From assembly GCF_026745355.1 (NCBI RefSeq), contig NC_079206.1:21941399-22005398 (forward strand): a stretch of 64,000 nt of DNA, read 5' to 3'. The first letter of the stretch is position 1. Each line of letters starts with the position of its first letter. Origin of the DNA: Beta vulgaris subsp. vulgaris. Lineage: Eukaryota > Streptophyta > Magnoliopsida > Caryophyllales > Amaranthaceae. Made by a program: the position numbers and the translations under genes. This document shows, one piece after another, positions 21,374-31,734 of this stretch. Below the pieces are notes generated by a model, which saw nothing but the letters and a program-made list of their open reading frames with translations, was not told where the DNA came from and searched no databases.

Positions 21374-22930
21374 TATTTTTATTTTTTTTTTAACAACGGT
21401 GAAACATACCAGAACAAAGAGAAAACTAAAAAGCCAAAAAGCTTTTACAAACGAAGAATGCCATTATCCATAATCCATTTGATGTTGATGACACTAGAGA
21501 GCTACTTGTTGCGCTTCTGTTATCTGGGAGCTCGAAACCCTGACGACTTGACAAGTTGTTAGATGCATGGCAATAGTCTTGATGGCTTCAATTGTCCATT
21601 TAAGAGTTATGTCCCCATAATCGCGCGAACAAAGAGTCTGAAGGATTCGTCATGACGAGTAGATTCCTGTACCCTGCATCCCTGGCCCAAGTAATAGCCT
21701 TAAGGCAAGCCATAGCCTCAGCCGCTATTTGTGAAGAAGCATAAAAAAAGCCTCCGTACTTTGTTTGGTGGAGATCCTGTACCGAATTAGTGACTCAGGC
21801 GATTCCTGTTGAGAATTTATGCTTATACCAAGCCACAACAACCCCAACCCTAAGAGGCCTGTCCCCAAGTGAATGCTTCCCAATGTGTACTGTGTTGAAC
21901 CCCGGAGGTATTGAGGGACCACTGTGGTCCCCAGAAGACTCTTGCCTTCCCTCGACGAAAACCTCATGTTGTTGGTCACTGTTAAGGAGCAGCATATGAA
22001 TGGTATTCATCGTCGGTCTGATCTGACGAAAAACCTGATCATTCCTAAGTAGCCAGATTGTCCATAGTGTTGCTACAAACATCGGAAGCCGTAATCCCTG
22101 GTATCCCTCAGCTTTCTATAGGAGAAGGATTCCAGACGTCAACCAATCCCTGAAGCATATGTCGGGCGCTGTATTCAGGTGCATATTGAATTGGCGATGA
22201 TCCCAAGTCTCGAGTGCCAAGGGGCATGAAAGGAACAGGTGGTTCATATCTTCTCTATCGTGTAAACAAACCGGGCATTAATTCACTCGACTTGGTAATC
22301 TGTCGGAGGTAGAGGTTCCCATTTGTAGCTAGACCGTTATGCCACAGTTTTCAGATAAATAGTTTCCATTTCGGCATGATGCACAATCCCATAGGACACG
22401 AAAAAATTCCCTGTCGGATGTGGATGTCATGCTACAGATTTCGTTTTGCTGATGCAGTAGTATTGCATACCCTGATTTGGTGTTATATTTTCCCCATTTA
22501 TGGTACGGCCAATATAATTCATCCTTAATATTAGGTCCAGCAGGAAGCTCTGTACTCTTAATTCGACGAGCCCAAGCTGGATCAAAAAGGTCATTTATTT
22601 TCCTCGAGTTCCATATACCTTGATCTTCCATAATGAGGTCCGCCACTCTGAGATTTCGCGCAATCGCAAGGGAACATGGTCCCTAAAAATAGGCTTAGAG
22701 CCTGGACTAATGTTGAAGAATCAGAATAGACTCGAATCTTTAATAGTCTCTTTTCTTGAGTTAGCATTACACATGCCTCCGTTTGAAGAGCAGAAGAAGC
22801 CATTATATTAGTGTTTGCCTGTAAGATTACTATACCATCTTCAACCCCCGCCCACCCATCCAATTCCCGCCAAATGTCTTCAATTTTGTTGTTTTTTCCA
22901 AGCTCCATCAACCAGATCACTCTTACTATT
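21374..22930 (-). pseudogene. Decayed LINE (non-LTR retrotransposon) fragment
   Basis: Read on the minus strand, 22646-22330 gives WNSRKINDLF, then WPYHKWGKYNTKSGY, the zf-RVT region found after the reverse transcriptase of plant LINEs. 22082-21600 gives LWTIWLLRND and an RNase H-like segment (IPPGFNTVHIGK, then AAEAMACLKAITWA). The T-rich run at about 21374-21392 on the plus strand would be the poly(A) tail. Stops and frameshifts are frequent and the reverse transcriptase itself is missing, so it is 5'-truncated. An RNase H-like piece (ALQTEACVML then VYSDSSTLVQAL) at 22590-22920 lies before the zf-RVT part, which is not the usual order and may reflect rearrangement or a second fragment. Confidence 0.75.
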
Positions 22931-22936
22931 ATTCTA

Positions 22937-23194
22937 CTTCATCCGTTTTGTTTCAAATAAAATATTGGGTGAAATAACACTATTCATTAATCAAATTTGA
23001 CTCTAATTTATCACCATTATATAAAGAAAAACATAGTCAAGTGGGGTCTTGTTAGATTCGTCTCGATGCATACTATTAAATTATAACTTTTTTTTTTATT
23101 TTTAGATGTGCACAACTAAAAATATTAATGATTAAAAAAGTGTGTTGAGTTACGTGAAAAAAAAGATCTTTTATTTAAAATAGAACGGAAGAAG
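22937..23194 (+). mobile_element. Stowaway-type MITE, family A copy 3
   Basis: Ends CTTCATCCGTTTTGTTTCAA and AAAATAGAACGGAAGAAG with TA on both sides. 258 bp; closely similar along its length to 19245-19500. Confidence 0.9.
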
Positions 23195-24082
23195 TATGTT
23201 TTTCTCATTTTTTTGGTATAAACATTAAGAAAATTAGTTGGCTCGGTGGACCTTAGTTAAGTATTCCCTTTGTAATTTTAAAATGCTTGTGTGAACATCA
23301 CCAATATGATACTAATATTAGTGCAGACCAAATACATAAAAGCATCAATTTTAACCTACTCATACATCATCTTTAAATTACATACAAGATAAAAGGGGAG
23401 GATATTATTGTTTTATATAGTGAACCTAATCCATAAAAGAACATGGACAACGTAAGGGTCTGTTCTCTTCGGCATAAAACAACTGAAGTGAATTGAACTG
23501 GACTGAACCGAACTGAACTGATTGGAGCTGAACTGAACTGAACAAAACTGATTGGAGCTGAACTGAACTGAACTGAATTGAATTGAATTGAATTGAATTG
23601 AATTAAATTAAATTGAATTGAATCAAAATAAATGTAATAAATATATAAATAATATTTAAACAATAATAATATGAATATTAAATAACAATTATAATGATAA
23701 GTAACAATAATGAATAATAATAATAGTATTTTGGATATTTTTATATGATAGTTATAAATAAATGATATTAATAATCATAAATTAATATTAATAATAATAA
23801 CTAAGGATAATAATAATAATAATTAATAATTATTATTTTATATTATTTGTATTAATATATAAATACTTGATGATGATTATATAATAACAATAATATCTAA
23901 GAAGTAAATTAATATTACTATTTTTAATAATTAGATTTAATAATATAATAATATTGAGTAATTAAAAATAATGATTGGATTGGACAGCGAAAATTGCATC
24001 ATAAACCGTTTTGACGCGATTTGATTGGTTTATGGGCTAAAAACGTGGGTTATTTGCGCTTTGACCTACCATGTTCCTCCTA

Positions 24083-24093
24083 ATAATAATAAT

Positions 24094-24154
<61 letters not shown>
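24083..24154. repeat. (TAA)n microsatellite
   Basis: About 24 uninterrupted AAT/TAA units. Any apparent frame through this run is simple repeat and not a gene. Confidence 0.95.
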
Positions 24155-24156
<2 letters not shown>

Positions 24157-24160
24157 AATA

Positions 24161-24478
24161 CTCGCTCCATTTCCTAAAGATCTTCCCACTTACTGTTCCT
24201 ACAGATACCAAGGAAAATCAAGTTGTGTGGGGCATGGTGTGAGTAAAGTAGGAGAGAGAAAGGGGTTAAGATAAATAAACAAATAAAAAGGGGTTAAAGT
24301 AGGAGAGAGAAAGGGAGTAAAATTGAATAAATAATGTAATGGTGGACCATATGATAGTGACATGAGAGGGTAAATAGGAAAATTTGTTTTGCCAAATAAG
24401 GAATAAAGCAAAATAGGGAAGATCTTTTGGAAACACCCTTAAATGGAAAGAGGGAAGATCTTCAGGAAACGGAGGGAG
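24161..24478. mobile_element. Stowaway MITE nested in a (TAA)n run
   Basis: Ends CTCGCTCCATTTCCTAAAGA and TCAGGAAACGGAGGGAG, with TA on both sides. AAGATCTTCCC and GGGAAGATCTT continue the inverted match. It splits a (TAA)n tract, so it is younger than the Tourist-like element around it. Confidence 0.85.
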
Positions 24479-24763
<285 letters not shown>

Positions 24764-24995
24764 AGTAAAATAAATTATACCAACATAATAATAATATTTA
24801 ACAAAATGGTTATAAAAGAATGGAGCCGAACTGAACTGATTGGAGCTGAACTGAACTGAACTGAAAATAAGTTGGGGAGAACAGGCCCTAAGTGGGAAAA
24901 CTAATTTGTTAAAATAGGAAAAACCCCAAGGGAATGAAGAGAGTATGAGAATAGAGAGTCAATATATAGAGGATTATTGATGAACATAAAAAATA

Positions 24996-26448
24996 GGAAA
25001 AATTGTCAAAAATAAGTCAATCTTTGACTTGTCTTTTTAAAATAAGCGAACTTTTGATTAACCTCGAATAAGCAAAGGTTGTGGAAGTCTTGGTTTTCAA
25101 TAGGTTCAAGGACCAGTGACCTAAACAACTGATAGTTTTTGTTGTTTTTCAATTGTTTTCCCTTTATGCTTCTCTCTCCTCTCTCACTCCCTCCTCCTCG
25201 CCACAACCAACACCCTAGCTCCACCACTACAAAAATTAACCCAAAAACCCCCAATATCACCCAATAACAAGTCGGACATACTCGGCAGTAATACCAAAAC
25301 CCAACATTTTCACCTATTTCTCAATCATTCACGAGCCATCACCACCACCTATCTCTCCCTCCACAAAACACCATCAAACTTTTTCTCCCTCCACAGAACA
25401 CCATCAACTTTTTTTCTCCCTCCTTCGCGAGCATAGGGCCCCCAACAGCAGGCAAAACAGCAACATGCATGCTTCTTCGAGTATATGTTTCCGTCGCCGT
25501 GTGACGATCAGGTCTGCCAAAAAACATCCCAAAAAGAGTGACCATAATATCCCTGACACTGATGATAATAATAGTACTAAAAAAACAGCCCCGGAGCAAA
25601 TGACGATTCATGAAAGTTGGCCTCATTTGCATCAAACATGGACCACAGGCCTGCAGGTGGAGTCTGTTTTGGGTCGACCCAGTGCCGTCTTGATGATTTT
25701 GGGCCCCTGTTCTAATTCGAAGATTAGACCCAAAATTTATAAAAAATAATAATGGGAGGTCGGGATATTAAAGATGGAAAGTTGAAAATTTAAAAATTGA
25801 TCTTGAAGAAATTTTATTAAGGTTGGAAAACGAGGGTGAGTTCCCCAAATATGAAGTAAATTTGTTTAAGATAATATATTTTAGGGCCCTTACAAATTTG
25901 GGACCCTGTGCTGTTGGACACTTTGTACACCCTCATCTACCCCCCTAGGCCGAATGACGAGAAATATGAAGGAAACATACAGGCAATGCGTAGAGAAGAA
26001 GAGCGAGAAAGAATATGCGGGAGAACGACCGGAGTGCTAGTGTTCGCAGGGAGTGTGGGTAGGGGAGGTGTTCGCAGGGGGTGGTAGAGGGGGTCATATA
26101 AAAAGGGGGCAGGTGGAGGGCTTTTGTAGGGTGGGGGGGAGGGTGGATTTTCATAGGAGTGAGGGGAGAGGATGGGTAGGGGTTTTGGTTGGGAAAGGAT
26201 CAAAGGCTGGGTTTTATTTTTATTTTTTTATTTAATTAATGTTTAGAATTTAAATAAAATTAATATTGAAAATCTAAACCAATAAAAATAAGACATGTGG
26301 GCAAGTGACCTATAATAACAGGTTGTTTACATGTTGAAGTCATTAAAACATAATACTTGTAAGGTTTGCTTATTCACAATTAATCCAAATTATGACTTAT
26401 TTTGAGCAGATCGTTTAAAAATTGACTTATTTGTGATAATCTTTTTCC
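24996..26448. mobile_element. Long-TIR element, Mutator type, 1.45 kb
   Basis: Starts GGAAAAATTGTCAAAAATAA and ends (reverse strand) GGAAAAAGATTATCACAAAT. The arms share AATAAGTCAAT and GAATAAGCAAA over about 150 bp. TAAAAAATA (24987-24995) and TAAATAATA (26449-26457) differ at one base, fitting an old 9-bp duplication. The interior 25440-25900 is less AT-rich, with a 94-codon frame (25465-25749) that I do not recognise; it may be captured host sequence. Confidence 0.72.
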
Positions 26449-26457
26449 TAAATAATA

Positions 26458-26827
26458 TGTATTTTTGCTTCAAAACTTTTTATCCTCATACATGTCTTCC
26501 TAACATGATGAGGATTTTATATGAGTTACCTTATTCTTCCACAAATACAAAGAGAGTATATAATAGAAGATGAGAAAATGATGAGGAACTTGAAGCATCT
26601 TTCGAACACAAAAACTAGTATATTACATATATATTGCAATGGATCATGTAGTATCATAATGAAAAATGAATAATGAACTAAAAATATTTTGTAGGAAAAA
26701 TTGGCGTGAACACCACAAGTTATGGCGAGGGTGCACACATCACCACCAAACTAGTACCCAAAACACCCATTCTATTGGCTTCGGTGCATAATGAAGTTGG
26801 GGTTAACTTTTTATTGCGAATGATTTC
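26458..26827. other. Target region left of the Tat element
   Basis: No gene recognised. The base word ATTTC at 26823-26827 is the left target duplication of the Tat element. Confidence 0.5.
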
Positions 26828-27231
26828 TGTTTCTGTCTGGAAATTAAGGATGCTAAGTGCCTTGTCAAGGATATACCGGGTCAGATCTGAAAGTCTTGAG
26901 TCAATAGTCCGTACGCCGGAATCCTGCAAAAGGCAAAGTTAGACTGCCCCGGAGGTGGTTCCGGGATCGCCTCTCCGACGCTCAAGTCAGGGATCAAGCT
27001 AGAGAGATAAAGTCTAGAGAGAGATGCTCTGGTTTGTTAGGTAAGAATTCAATACCTTCTCATTGATAAGGGTGTTGGGTATTTATAGTGCTTTGGGACT
27101 CCCAGCTGTAGGCTAGCTGGAGGGCACTGACAGCTGGAGGAAGCCACCATAGATGGCCCCCCGGGAGCTTAGGAACCTGCTGGGCCTTGATTCTCCTTTA
27201 ATTGGTCTAGGCTTGGGAATAATCGCAAACA
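26828..27231 (-). repeat. 3' LTR of the Tat element
   Basis: 404 bp, alignable to 37331-37733 throughout. Contains the same TATAAATACC promoter box on the minus strand (27078-27087). Confidence 0.95.
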
Positions 27232-27319
27232 ATTAGCCCCACGCCAAGAATGGGGAGTCTCGAGGCCTTGCTGAAGTGTCTCCCGTTCGTGCCAGAACCT
27301 GGACCATCCTGAGGTAAGG

Positions 27320-27625
27320 CCGACCCGGTCTCCAGATGGATGGGAGAACCAGGCCGACCCGCTCTTGTAGGAAAGGGGAGGGCGTGCCGACCCGGTCTCC
27401 TTTGAGGAGAGGAAAAGGCGTGCCGACCCGGTCTCCTTTGAGGATAGGGGAAGGACGTGCCGACCCGGTCTCCTTTGAGGGGAAGGGAAGGACGTGCCGA
27501 CCCGGTCTCCTTTGAGGAGAAGGGAATGACGTGTCGACCCGGTTTCCAAAGGAGAGGGGAAGGCGAGGCCGACCCGGTCTCCAAGGGAGAGGGGAAGGCG
27601 AGGCCGACCCGGTATCCATGGTAGG
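27320..27625. repeat. Tandem repeat of about 38 bp near the 3' LTR
   Basis: Seven or eight units contain GCCGACCCGGTCTCC followed by a variable purine-rich part (TTTGAGGAGAGG or similar). Spacing is about 33-42 bp. Because the motif stays in phase, long apparent Pro/Arg/Ser frames run through it on the minus strand. Confidence 0.9.
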
Positions 27626-27673
27626 AAGGGGAGATGTGGCTCGATCATGAACGGACCGAACGGGAGGGTAGCA

Positions 27674-28230
27674 GCTCGGATGAGGGACTAATGATCCCCA
27701 TATTTGTCCGAACCGGTGCTGCTCAACATGTTACTTAGGAGATTGACTCAACCAAGGAGAGGGACCTCCTTGGGCCGACTTAGTTGGACGCGGCTCGGAT
27801 GAGGGGCCAATGAGCCCCATGCTTGTCCGAGCCGGTGCAGTCTCTCGCAAAGTCAATCGGGGACTTAGGAGATTGACTCAACCAAGGAGGGAGACCTCCT
27901 TGGCCGAGTTGGGTGGACGCGGCTCGGATGAGGGGCCAATGAGCCTTATGCTTGTCCGAGCCGGTGCCGTCTCTCGCTAAGTCAATCGGGGACTTAGGAG
28001 ATTGACTCAACCAAGGAGGGGGATCTCCTTGGGTCGAGTTGGGTGGACGCGACTCGGATGAGCGGCCAATGAGCCCCATGCTTGTCTGAGCCGGTGCCGT
28101 CTCTCGCTAAATCAATCGGGGACTTAGGAGATTGACTCAACCAAGGAGGGGGACCTCCTTGGGCCGAGTTGGGTGGACGCGGCTCGGATGAGGGGCTAAT
28201 GAGCCCCATGCTTGTCCGAGTCGGTGCCTA
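27674..28230. repeat. Tandem repeat of about 130 bp, four to five copies
   Basis: Copies start with GGCTCGGATGAGGGGCCAAT at about 27674, 27793, 27922, 28052 and 28182 (spacings 119, 129, 130, 130). Each also contains GACTTAGGAGATTGACTCAA. The later copies are nearly identical, so expansion was recent relative to the element. Confidence 0.93.
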
Positions 28231-28515
28231 GGATCTGGACGCGATGGCTAGAATACCCGAGCTGGTGAACTTGAGCTGATGAACTCGATAGTCTCCTTTA
28301 ACCCTGAGTGCCACGTGGCAGTCGTGGATTATTGGGGTGTTGGAAAACATGGTGGCGGTTCATCTTCTGGAAATTTCTTGAAACCTCATGAGTCTTCGTC
28401 TTCTTTAAGGCGCGCCTTTTGGTTATTTGGGCCGAGTGAGAGGCTCATTAAGGAGGTTGAAAGGCAGGTCCCGGTCCCTTATCGGACGCGGGACGCAGAA
28501 CCCGAGGACTTTTGC

Positions 28516-28525
28516 CTATAAGTAG
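28516..28525 (+). promoter_or_regulatory. Candidate TATA box of the antisense gene
   Basis: CTATAAGTAG about 300 bases before the ATG at 28815, followed by a CT/AG-rich leader (28545-28640) like a plant 5' UTR. It suggests the antisense gene has its own promoter and is not read from the LTR. Confidence 0.5.
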
Positions 28526-28814
28526 GGAGAAAAGAGAGAGATTTTGCCACTTTTTCCATATTTCTCTCTCTCTCTAAAATTTGAGTTTTCTGCTCTTTCT
28601 CTCTCTACTTCAGAGCTTTTTCTCTCTCTTAGTCCAGGTTTCATTTCTTCGTCCGACCAGGTTCGCCTCTATTTTGATTTTTAGTTAAGTCTTTTCCTTT
28701 TCCTTTTAATAAAATCGGCCGACCCCCTCTTATTGATAAATAACGGGGAGCTCGTCCGAGTTGGTGACACCCCCTCATTCACCTCCTTATAATTTAGCCG
28801 AGGAGGTGAGAGGA

Positions 28815-31329
28815 ATGGGAATGGTATTGGTGTCAACTTTAATAAGTTGCCCGGATCCCTCGGCTGTGCCTGAGGCGCTTTCCCTCCCAAGTACTCCTTC
28901 GCAAGCCAAGGAGGAGGAGGCCGAGGGTGCCATCCCCCTACCCTGGAAGCTGTCCCTGGCTTATCCCTCTTCGAGGAGTTGCTTAGACAAATATTTGTCT
29001 GATGGTGTAGTTAGGGTAACTATGCCGGGAGAAGAAGGCGAGGCTTCCACATCGGGCCGATTCACATATCCGGAGATAGATCCGAGAGGTGGACCGGGAG
29101 AAAGTTCCCCCTTCCATCGTTAATAAAGGCCCTGCTGGAGGATCCCCGAGGGCAAGCGGCCAAATTTCAAATAAAGGACCCTTACTTGTTGGTCCGACCA
29201 GATGCAAGCCACACTATCTTGGCTCCTCCTCTGGGGTGCACTGCCTTCTATTATAAGGCTATGGAGATGGGCTTGAGGTTCCCCCTGACCCAGTTCAAGA
29301 AGGATTTACTGAATGCCTATAACTTATGCTTGGGCCAACTGTCTCCGAACTCCTGTGGCGGAATTTTGGCCGTTCAAGTCATCTGCGAAATCATAGGGGT
29401 CAAGCCGACCGTTACTCTCTGGTGTCACATGTACAAACTATGCGAGATGATGGCCGGAGAGCATGGTGCTGGTTGGTGGTGCTTCCAGGCTCGGCGGCGT
29501 TACCGAACTGTTCTAGACCTTCCTTCTTCTCAAAAGGGATTCCGCCGAGGGTTTGCCTTTGTGTATTATGGGGGGAGAGTGGGGTATCCCAACTGCACCT
29601 CCATCCGCCGAGCCCAATCAATGCTTGAACTTCAAAGTGCCCAAGCTATTAGATGAGGAGGCCGTGGCTGCTTGCTACATGCAGCTGGAGGCCAAGATAG
29701 TTGATGGCGGGGAGGTCTTCGTTGCTGGGAACTGGCTCCCGAGTTGCAAGATCTTCAACGATGAAAATTTTTTGGCAGCTATGGGTTTAAGTCCGGCATT
29801 TCCCAAGGGTAATTCGACAAGGGGGGTCCGATTGACTTGTTTTATTATTTTATTGGTTCTATCCTTCTCATTGTGTTCTTTTATTGTTTTGCAGAGGCTT
29901 CTCTTGCGTATATCAGAGAGACCGACCAAGAGATGGCTGAGACGGGTTCGACGACGACGTAATATTGCCCGGATAAGGGATGAAATGAAGGCCAACAAGA
30001 TAAACAAACCCGGACCGCCGAAGGTATCTTTCGTCCGACTCTATGCAGTTTATGACTTTTGGACTTTTATAACTTTTTGTAAGTTTTAGGATCCGTCCAA
30101 CCCTAAGCCGAAGAAGCGCAAAGAGAGGGCGGGGGAGAGGGTTGTTGTGACCGAAAAGGCCTTGGCGAAGGCTCGGGCCGAGAAGGAGGCCTCGGCAAAG
30201 AAGGCAAGAATGGAGGTCTCAGTTGAGGTGAATAGTCCTCGACCGAGGTCCGAGGATGACAACACTCATGTCTCCGTCCATCCGTTGGACTTTGAGCCGG
30301 TCCGTAGCCCGGGCAATATTACGTTGTCGTCGAACCCGTCTCAGGCTGAACAGACGATGTCTGAAGCCCCGATCCCCTTCACTCAGTTGTCCAAGTCGGA
30401 CAAGAAGCAGAGGATTAATGACGCCCTGGAGATCTTGTGCACCCAGGCCGACCGAGATCATATCAAAGCGGTCAATGAGAGGAACGAGTCATCCGAGCTC
30501 TTCCGATCTTGGATGGATGTAAGTAACTTATTCACTATGTGGTTTATTTCTTTCAACTTCCAGCTTTTTAACTTGTTTTATTTCTCCGCAGTTTTCTATC
30601 CGGATGACCAGGGTGGCTGAGGACCGACTTGCGCTGGTCCAGGAGGTTCAGGAGCTGAGGGAGAAAGCTAAAAAGCATTTTGATGCCCTTTACCAAGCCA
30701 AGGACGATAAGCGATTGGCCGAGATGCGGTTGGACGAGGCCAACGACAAGATTAAGGTGGGCAAGGAGGCTTGAAGGAAGGAGCAGGAAGCCTGGAAGAA
30801 GGAGAGGGCCGACCTGACTACGGCCAAGACTAGCGCCGAGGAGGCCAAAGTCAAAGCTGAGTCAGAAGTGACTCGGATCCAAGGCGACTTGGATATGGTC
30901 AAGTTTAAGCTGAACACGGCCGAGGCGCAGCTGAAGGAAGCTAGAGTGCAAGCCTCCCAGGCTCGGGAGCAGTGGTTTGCCGAATGGCACTCCTCTGAAG
31001 CTTGTGATGAGTTCTGCGCCGACGTGGGCCAAGTTTCTCACAAGATAGGCGAAGATGAGACGTTGGCCAGGCTCAAGGTTGCCTTGGCCGACTCCTGCCC
31101 ATTAGCAGACTTAAACTCTGTCTGGTCCCGCTATCAGGAGCTCTCTGATGCCGAGGCCGCCAAGCTTAATGCCGAGGCCGAGGCCGAGGAGGCTGATAGC
31201 GACGATGATGAGGAAGGCGGCAACACCGATGACGCTGCCGGGGATAAGGCCGAAGTTGCGACTGAGCAGCCTGATGCCGAAGCTGTGACCGAGAAGCCTG
31301 ATGCCGACCCCTCAGCCCAGCTTCCTTAG
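28815..31329 (+). pseudogene. Antisense spliced gene of the Tat element (Transposase_28-like), decayed
   Basis: It lies on the plus strand, opposite to gag-pol, between integrase and the 3' LTR. The N-terminal part runs from ATG 28815; a frameshift near 29080 leads into 29186-29656, which resembles the plant 'putative gypsy type transposon' domain (FPLTQFKKDLLNAY, LGQLSPNS). Later exons 29895-30023, 30090-30518 (starts DPSNPKPKKRKER, a basic NLS-like run) and from 30592 have good GT-AG borders. The last exon is a long coiled coil (EDRLALVQEVQELREK) with a TGA at about 30772, ending in an acidic tail and stop at 31327. Frameshifts in at least two exons and the TGA make it a pseudogene here. 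Its function in Tat elements is not established; a DNA- or RNA-binding accessory protein is only a guess. Confidence 0.8.
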
Positions 31330-31734
31330 ATATTTAGGCTTGTCTTTGCTTAGCTTTATCTTTTGCTAATTTTCTGCAATTGGAGTACTGATGTGCCTTT
31401 TTGCACCATCATTGTATTTTTGTAAACTCTTAGTTGTATTTTGCAACTTTCATCTATGGAATATAACTATCATTTTGCAACTTCTCATTTTCCCTTTGCC
31501 ATTTATTATTTTGTTATTTGCAATATCTGATTTCTGCAAAATTTTGGAGTAGACTGGTTAAGTCTTGCAACACTTGAAATAGTCTGGTTAAGTCTTTGAT
31601 TTCATTTCATGAGGTTAACAAACCATCTTGTTACATGGACTGGTTAGTCCGATTCGATACATATGTAATTAAGCTAAATCCTACTTGATATATAGCCGGT
31701 TGTACAATGCCTCTATTGCAAGTAACGAAATAAA

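Noticed and set aside
27169..28209. Long Pro/Arg-rich minus-strand frames (up to 159 codons)
   Set aside because: They run through the tandem repeats of the Tat element, whose unit keeps several frames open by chance; no related family is known to me.
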